Positions 29,601-38,600 of a stretch of DNA of 64,000 bases are shown one piece after another. The translations under genes and the position numbers were made by a program. The notes below the pieces were generated by a model. That model did not search any database. It saw only the letters and a program-made list of their open reading frames with translations, and was not told where the DNA came from. The DNA is from Photorhabdus akhurstii (GTDB lineage: Bacteria; Pseudomonadota; Gammaproteobacteria; Enterobacterales; Enterobacteriaceae). Within the stretch, counting starts at the first letter, position 1, and the number at the start of each line of letters is the position of its first letter. The stretch covers positions 1 through 64,000 of the forward strand of contig NZ_RCWE01000017.1 of the NCBI RefSeq assembly GCF_018448925.1, given 5' to 3'.

Positions 29601-32600
29601 TAATGGTAAGTTGGATCGTCGTGCGCTACCGGCACCGGATAGTGAAGCCGTTGCCCGTCAGGTTTATGCAGCGCCCCAAGGGGAAACAGAAATGATATTG
29701 GCAGCGATTTGGCGTGAATTGCTGGGTATAGAACAGATTAGCCGGCACGATAGCTTCTTTGCACTGGGCGGTCATTCTTTGCTTGCTGTGCGCATGATTG
29801 AACGCCTGCGTCACTTGGGGTTGACCCTAGCGGTGCGTGACTTGTTCCAGTCTCCGGTGCTGTCTGAACTGGCGCAAACCTTGGGGCAACATCAGGTTGT
29901 AGTGGTGCCGCCGAATGTCATTACGCCAGCGGCGACGAAAATCACCCCGACGATGTTGCCGCTGATTAACCTGACTCAGCCTGAAATTGATCTTATTGTT
30001 GGGCAGGTGCCGGGCGGTATCGCCAATATTCAGGATATCTATGCGTTGTCGCCGTTACAGGATGGTATTTTGTTTCATCATCTGTTGGCAAACGAAGGTG
30101 ACCCGTATCTGTTGATGGGTCAGATGGCCTTTGCTGATCGGTCTCTGTTGGATCGTTATTTGGAGGCTGTTCAACAGGTGGTTGATCGGCACGATATCTT
30201 ACGTACCGCCTTTATCTGGCAAGGATTGTCAGTTCAGGCACAAGTGGTCTTACGTCAGGCCACCTTATCGGTAACTGAACTGACACTAAACTCGATTGAC
30301 GGTCCGATCAGCGACCAACTAGCTCAGCGTTTTGATCCCCGTCATTATCGTCTTGACCTGAGCGAAGCCCCGTTGTTGCGCTTTGTAGTGGCACAGGAAA
30401 CTGATGGTCGTTGGATCCTGTTGCAACTACTGCATCACCTGATTGGCGACCATACCACGCTGGAAGTGATGAATCGTGAAGTACAAACTTATCTGGACGG
30501 ACAGGAGGACAGTTTGCCTGTACCGGCCCCTTTCCGCAATTTGATAGCACAGGCCCGGCTGGGTGTCAGTCAAGCGGAACATATCCGCTTCTTTACCGAT
30601 ATGTTAGCGGAGGTGGATGAACCGACCTTGCCATTTGGTTTGACGGAAGTGCATCGTGATGGCTCGCAAGTGACGGAATCGAACCGGATGTTGACGGCCG
30701 GGTTAAATGGCCGTTTGCGTAATCAAGCGAGACATTTGGGCGTCAGTCTGGCAGCGCTGTGCCATTTGGCTTGGGCGCAGGTGTTGTCGCGTACCAGCGG
30801 TCAGGAGAAAGTGGTGTTCGGCACGGTACTGTTTGGACGGATGCAGGCAGGGGACGGTGCTGACAACGGCATGGGGTTGTTTATCAATACCTTACCGTTG
30901 AGGCTGGATATCAATGATACGCCGGTACGGGACAGTGTGCAGGCAGCCCATACCCGACTGGCCGGGTTGTTAGAACATGAACATGCTTCACTGGCGCTGG
31001 CTCAGCGTTGTAGTGGCGTACAGGGTGAGATCCCCCTCTTTAATAGCCTGTTGAATTATCGACATAATGCATTGTCAACAACGTCAGATGAACTGATAAA
31101 CGGTGTCGAGTTTCTTGGCGGACAGGAGCGGACTAATTATCCGTTTATGTTGTCGGTGGAGGATTTTGGTGACGCATTGGGGCTGACCGCTCAGGCGGTA
31201 CAACCATTTGATCCAGAAAGCTTATGCGGTTATATGCAGCAGGCACTGGAAAGTTTGGTGGATGCCCTTGAGCAAGCCTCGGACATGCCCGTTCGGGCAT
31301 TGGAAATCTTGCCGGAAGCGGAACGCACGTTGTTATTGAAAACCTGGAACGCCACGGAAACCGTATACCCTAATCAGTTATGTATTCATCATTTGTTTGA
31401 ACAACAGGTGGAGAAAACCCCTGACTCGATAGCGTTAGTGTATGAAGAGCAGACCTTCAGTTATACCGAATTAAATACCCGCGCCAACCGGTTGGCTCAT
31501 CAACTTATTGCGTTGGGCGTCGTACCGGACCAGCGAGTGGCGATTTGCGTGTCTCGTTCACCGGCAATGGTGGTGGCGTTGTTAGCGGTGCTGAAAGCCG
31601 GCGGGGCTTATGTACCATTAGATCCGGCCTATCCGGGTGAACGTCTGGCGCATATCCTGCATGATGCCGCACCGTCAGTGGTACTGGCGGATGAGGTAGG
31701 ATGCGTTGCACTGGGCGAAGAAGCGCTTGCTGAATTGACGGTACTGGACCCCAATATTTTGCCTGATCAAGTGGACAATAATCCTCAGCTACCTGCGCTA
31801 ACTTCACGGCATCTGGCGTATGTGATTTACACCTCCGGCTCCACTGGGATGCCAAAAGGGGTGATGATTGAGCACCGGAATACGGTTAACTTCCTGCGCT
31901 GGGCACAACAGGCTTTTGCGGCCGAAGAAATCCGAGAGACGCTTTTTTCAACATCGATGAACTTCGACTTGTCCATTTTTGAATGTTTTATGCCGTTATT
32001 CCGTGGTGCGGCGATTCATTTGGTGGATGATGTCTTGGCATTGATGCAGCGTGCTCTGCCGGTGACCTTGCTCAATTCAGTCCCCTCTGCGATGAAACCA
32101 TTATTGCAGGTTCAGGCACTGATGGCGTCGGTTCATACCGTTAATCTGGCGGGTGAACCGCTTAAAAGCGCTTTAATTGAACAGATTTTCGAAGAAACGC
32201 AAGTACAGCGGTTATGTAATCTCTATGGGCCTTCCGAAACAACAACCTATTCTACTTGGTTGCCGATACAGCGGGGTGACAGGATTATTGAAAGTATCGG
32301 CCGTCCGATAGCCAACACCTGCCTTTACTTGCTCGATAGGCATGGTCAACCTGTGCCATTGGGCGTGGTGGGGGAAATTTATATTGGGGGCGCGGGAGTG
32401 GCGCGTGGTTACCTCAATCGCCCTGACTTGACGGCTGAACGTTTCCTGAACGATCCCTTTAATGATAAACCCGATGCACGAATGTACCGTACCGGGGATT
32501 TAGCCCGCTACTTGCCGGACGGCAACTTGGAATTCTTGGGCCGTAACGACCAGCAGGTTAAAATCCGTGGTTTCCGCATTGAACCGGGTGAAATTGAATC

Positions 32601-35600
32601 CCGGTTGGTGGAACACCCGGCGGTAAGTGAATCAGTGGTATTGGCACAAGGGGAAGGGCAGGAGAAACGGTTAGTCGCTTATGTGGTAGCGGAAGCCCAT
32701 GAGGAGCTGGTGAATAGTCTGCGTACCCATTTGAAGGCCACTTTACCTGACTATATGGTGCCATCAGCCTTTGTGCGGTTGGATGTGTTTCCATTAACAC
32801 CGAATGGCAAGTTGGATCGTCAGGCGCTGCCGGCACCGAACAACGAGGCTTTTGCCCGTCAGATCTATGAGGTGCCGCAAGGAGAAATGGAAACTACATT
32901 GGCGGCCATTTGGTGTGAATTACTGGGCATTGAACAGATCAGCCGGCACGATAACTTTTTCACTCTGGGCGGTCATTCTCTTCTGTCAGTACGGATGATT
33001 GAAAGCCTGCGTAAATTGGGGCTGACGTTAGCGGTGCGTGACCTATTCCAGTCGCCGGTGTTGGCTGACTTGGCGCAAACATTGGGGCAGCATCAGGTTG
33101 TGGTGGTACCGCCGAATATGATTACACCAGTGACGACGGTACTCACGCCGGCGATGTTGCCGCTAATTAACCTGACCCAGCCTGAAATTGATCTTATCGT
33201 CGGACAGGTGCCATTCGGTATCGCCAATATTCAGGATATCTATGCGTTGTCGCCGTTGCAGGACGGTATTTTGTTTCATCATTTGTTGGCGAATCAGGGG
33301 GACCCGTATCTGCTGGTTGAACAGATGATTTTTACTGATCGGTCTCTGTTAAATCGTTATTTGTCCGCGGTTCAATGGGTAGTTGATCGTCATGACATCT
33401 TACGTACGGCTTTTATCTGGCAAGGATTATCTGTACCGGCTCAGATAGTTTGGCGTCAAGCCACTGTCTCCGTGACGGAACTGGCCTTGGATCCGACTGA
33501 CGGCCCGGTCAGTGAGCAGTTAACCCGGCGCTTTGATCCACGTCATTATCGTCTCGACCTGAACGAAGCACCGTTATTGCGTTTTGTAGTGGCGCAGGAA
33601 ACCGATGGCCGTTGGACCCTGTTGCAACTGCTGCATCATCTGATTGGCGACCATACCACGTTGGACGTAATGAATCGTGAAGTGCAAGCGTACCTTGCTG
33701 GACAAGAGAATCGCCTGCCGGCGCCAGTCCCTTTCCGTAATCTGGTGGCTCAGGTTCGGCTGGGGATGAGTCAGGAAGAACACGCCTGTTTCTTTACTGA
33801 CATGTTAGCGGAGGTAGATGAGCCGACCTTGCCGTTTGGTTTGACGGAGGTACATCATGATGGCTCGCAAGTGACGGAATCTCACCGGATGCTGACGGCT
33901 GCCTTGAATGATCGTCTGCGCAGTCAGGCCCGGTGTTTGGGTGTTAGTGTGGCGGCGTTGTGCCATCTGGCCTGGGCACAGGTGTTGTCGCGTACCAGTG
34001 GACAGGAAAAAGTGGTATTTGGCACTGTGCTGTTTGGACGGATGCAGGCAGGTGAAGGGGCAGACAATGGCATGGGGCTGTTTATTAATACCTTGCCGTT
34101 GCGGCTGGATATCAATGATACACCGATACAGGATAGCGTAAGAGCAGCGCATAGCCGGTTGGCGGAATTGTTGGTGCATGAGCACGCATCGCTGGCGCTG
34201 GCTCAGCGTTGTAGTGGGGTGCAGGGTGATATCCCCCTCTTTAGTAGCTTGCTGAATTATCGACATAATGCATTGTTAACAATGTCAGATGAACTGATAA
34301 GCGGTATTGAGTTTATTAGTGGACAGGAGCGAACTAACTATCCGTTCGTGCTGTCGGTGGAGGATTTTGGTGACGCACTGGGGCTGACCGCTCAGGTAGT
34401 ACAACCGTTTGATCCGGAAAGGCTATGCGGCTATATGCAACAGGCGCTGGAAAGTTTGGTAGAAGCGCTTGAGCAAGCTCCGGGAATGCCCGTTCGGGCC
34501 CTGAATATTTTGCCGGAAACGGAATGTTCATTGCTGTTAAGAACCTGGAACGCAACGGAAACCGAATATCCTGACCAATTGTGTATCCATCAGTTGTTTG
34601 AACAACAGGTGGAGAAAAACCCGGATGCCACAGCATTGGTGTATGAAAATCAAACTCTCAGCTATGCCGAACTGAATGCCCGCGCCAACCGACTGGCCCA
34701 TCAGCTGATTGCGCTAGGTGTAGAGCCGGACCAGCGGGTGGCGATTTGTGTGTCACGTTCTCCGGCAATGGTAGTGGGATTGTTGGCGGTGTTGAAAGCG
34801 GGTGGCGCTTATGTGCCGTTGGACCTAACTTATCCTGACGAGCGTCTGGCGTATATTCTGATGGATGCCGCGCCGACTATTTTACTGGCGGATAATGCTG
34901 GACGTACAGCATTGGGTGAGAAGGTACTGGCAAAACAGGTTGTGCTCGACCCAAACACCCTGTTTGACCAACCGGGCGGCAACCCAAAGAGATCAATGCT
35001 AACCTCACGGCATCTGGCGTATGTGATTTACACTTCTGGTTCGACTGGTGTGCCGAAAGGGGTAATGGTTGAACATCGAGGGCTGGTCAATCTTATCCGG
35101 GATAAAATCACCCAATTCGCTATTCACTCTGGTAGCCGGATGTTGCAGTTTGCTTCATTTGGCTTTGATGCCAGTGTCTGGGAAATCATGATGGCGCTGT
35201 GCGGTGGCGCTACTTTGGCTATTTCTGTTGATATCGTTCGTCAGGACCCGCGCCGCCTCTGGTGTTATCTGGAGGAACAGGCGATAACACACGCCTGTTT
35301 AACACCGGCCCTGCTTCGGGATGGTGCTGATTTACCGATGATAACGATAAAACCGACCTTGATTCTGGGAGGTGAAGCCCCCAGTGTGGCGCTGCTCCGG
35401 GCATTGTGTGGTCGGGCAACGCTATTCAACGCGTATGGGCCGACAGAGATAACGGTTTGTGCCACAACCTGGCATTGTCCGTCAGACTATATGGATACAG
35501 AGGTGCTTATCGGGCGTCCAACGGCCAATACGTGGGTTTATCTGTTGGATGCTGATGGTCAGCCGGTTCCGTTAGGATGTGTGGGAGAGCTGTATATTGG

Positions 35601-38600
35601 CGGCGCAGGTGTTGCCCGTGGCTATCTGAATCGCCCTGAATTAACTATTGAGCGTTTCTTGGCGGATTCGTTTAGTGATATGCCGGATGCTCGGATGTAT
35701 CGCACCGGCGATTTAGCTCGTTACCTGCCGGATGGCAATTTACTGTTTGTCGGTCGTAATGATCAGCAAATTAAGATCCGCGGCTTCCGGATTGAGCCGG
35801 GGGAAATCGAAGCTCGGCTGATAGAACATCCGATGGTGCGAGAAGCCACAGTGTTAGCGTTAGGTGATGGTCATGACAAGCGTCTAGTTGCCTATATGGT
35901 AGCACCAGAGGATGACGGGCTGGCGAACAACCTGCGTACTCACCTGCAAACTATTTTGCCAGACTATATGGTGCCGGCAGCCTTTGTGCGTCTCGATGCG
36001 TTCCCACTAACCCCGAACGGTAAGTTAGATCGTCGTGCGCTACCGGCACCGGACAGTAAAGCGTTTGCCCGTCAGGTTTACGCCGCTCCCCAGGGAGAAA
36101 CGGAAATGGCGCTGGCCGCGATTTGGTGTGAATTGCTGGGGGTTGAACAGATAAGCCGGTATGACAGCTTTTTTGCCTTGGGAGGGCATTCGTTGCTTGC
36201 TGTACGTATGATTGAACGCCTACGTCACTTAGGGTTGACATTGGCGGTGCGTGATCTATTCCAGTCGCCGGTGCTGTCTGACTTGGCGCAAACCCTGGGG
36301 CAGCATCGGGTTGTCGTGGTGCCGCCGAATGTGATTACGCCAGCGACGACGGCACTCACACCGGTGATGTTGCCATTGATTAATTTGAACCAGCCTGAAA
36401 TTGATCTTATCGTCGGGCAGATACCGGGCGGTATTGCCAATATTCAGGATATCTACGCGTTGTCGCCGTTGCAGGATGGCATTTTGTTTCATCACTTGTT
36501 GGCAAATGAAGGTGACCCGTATCTATTGATAGGTCAGATGGCTTTTGCTAACCGGTCTCTATTAGATCGTTATCTAGTGGCTGTTCAGCAGGTGGTTGAT
36601 CGGCACGATATCTTACGGACGGCTTTTATCTGGCAGGGATTATCCGTACCCGCTCAGGTGGTTTTGCGTCAAGCCGCCTTATCCGTGACGGAACTGACAT
36701 TAAACCCGGCTGACGGTCCGGTCAGCCAGCAGTTAACTCGGCGTTTTGATCCGCGTCAACATCGTCTCGATCTGAGTGAAGCGCCGTTATTGCGTTTTGT
36801 GGTGGCACAGGAAACCGATGGTCGTTGGTTTCTGCTGCAACTGCTGCATCACCTGATTGGCGACCATACCACGCTGGAGGTGATGGACCGTGAAGTACAC
36901 GCTTATCTGGAAGGACAAGAGGGCAACCTGCCTGGCCCGACACCTTTCCGCAATTTGATAGCGCAGGCCCGTCTGGGTGTCAGTCAAGCGGAACATATTC
37001 GCTTCTTTACCGATATGTTAGCGGAGGTGGATGAACCGACTTTGCCGTTTGGTTTAACGGAAGTGCATCGTGATGGCTCGCAAGTGACGGAATCGCACCG
37101 GATGCTGACGGCAGCCTTGAATGACCGTCTGCGTAGTCAGGCTCGACGTTTGGGGGTCAGTCTGGCGGCGCTGTGCCACTTGGCTTGGGCGCAGGTGTTG
37201 TCGCGTACCAGCGGTCAGGAAAAAGTGGTGTTCGGCACCGTGCTGTTTGGACGGATGCAGGCAAGCGAAGGTGCTGACAATAGTATGGGACTGTTTATCA
37301 ATACCTTGCCGTTACGGTTGGATATGGATGATACCCCGGTATGGGACACTGTACAGGCAGCGCATACCCGACTCGCCGGACTATTAGAGCATGAACATGC
37401 CTCACTGGCGTTGGCTCAGCGTTGTAGTGGCGTGCCGGGTGAGAGTCCTCTCTTTAGTAGTTTGTTGAATTATCGACATAATGCATTGTCAACAACGTCA
37501 GATGAACTGATAAATGATCTTGAATTTATTAGCGGACAGGAGCGGACCAACTATCCGTTAGCGCTATCGGTGGAGGATTTTGGAGACGCTCTGGGACTGA
37601 CTGCTCAGGTGGTACAACCGTTTGATCCGGCAAGGCTATGTGGTTATATGCAACAGGCGTTGGAAAGTCTGGTAGAAGCGCTTGAACAGGCGCCAGAGAC
37701 ACCGGTGAGGGCATTAAATATTCTGCCGGAAGCTGAGCGTACGTTATTGTTAACAACCTGGAACGCTACGGAAACAGTCTATCCTGAGGCGCTATGTATT
37801 CATCAGTTGTTTGAACAACAGGTGGAGAAAAATCCGGATGCGATAGCGTTGGTGTATGAAGATCAGACCCTCAGTTATACTGAATTAAATGCCCTCGCTA
37901 ACCGACTGGCCCATCAATTGATTGCTCTGGGTGTTGTACCGGACCAGCGGGTAGCGATTTGCGTGTCACGTTCTCCGGCAATGGTGGTGGGATTGTTGGC
38001 GGTATTAAAAGCCGGAGGAGCTTATGTGCCGCTAGATCCGGCCTATCCGGGTGAACGTCTGGCGCATATCTTGATTGATTCCACTCCTGTAGTCGTGTTG
38101 GCTGATGGTATTGGACGGGAGGCACTCAGTGAAACAGGAGTGGCGGAACGGATTGTACTCGACCCGAATATCCAATTTAATCAGCCGGACAGCAACCCAC
38201 AGGTTACGGCGTTGACGCCACAGCATCTGGCGTATGTGATTTACACCTCCGGCTCAACCGGGCAACCGAAAGGCGTAATGGTAGAACATCAGGCTGTTTA
38301 TCAACGTAGTTTGGGTTTTAGTGAGACCTATGCAGTGACGGCGCAAGACCGGGTACTACAATTTTCCTCTTTTGCGTTTGATGCTTCAGTAGAAGAATTC
38401 TTTTCGTCATTATGTCATGGCGCCACGTTGGTTATCCGGAATGATAGTTGGCTGACTTCGGTGCCGGTATTTATCTCTTTAATCCGGCAACATGGTATTA
38501 CAGTGATGTCTCTACCGACTCTATTTTTGTCTGAATTGGCGGTTGTAGGCGGTACATCACGGCTTCCTGAGTGCCTCCGGTTAGTCATTATTGGTGGCGA

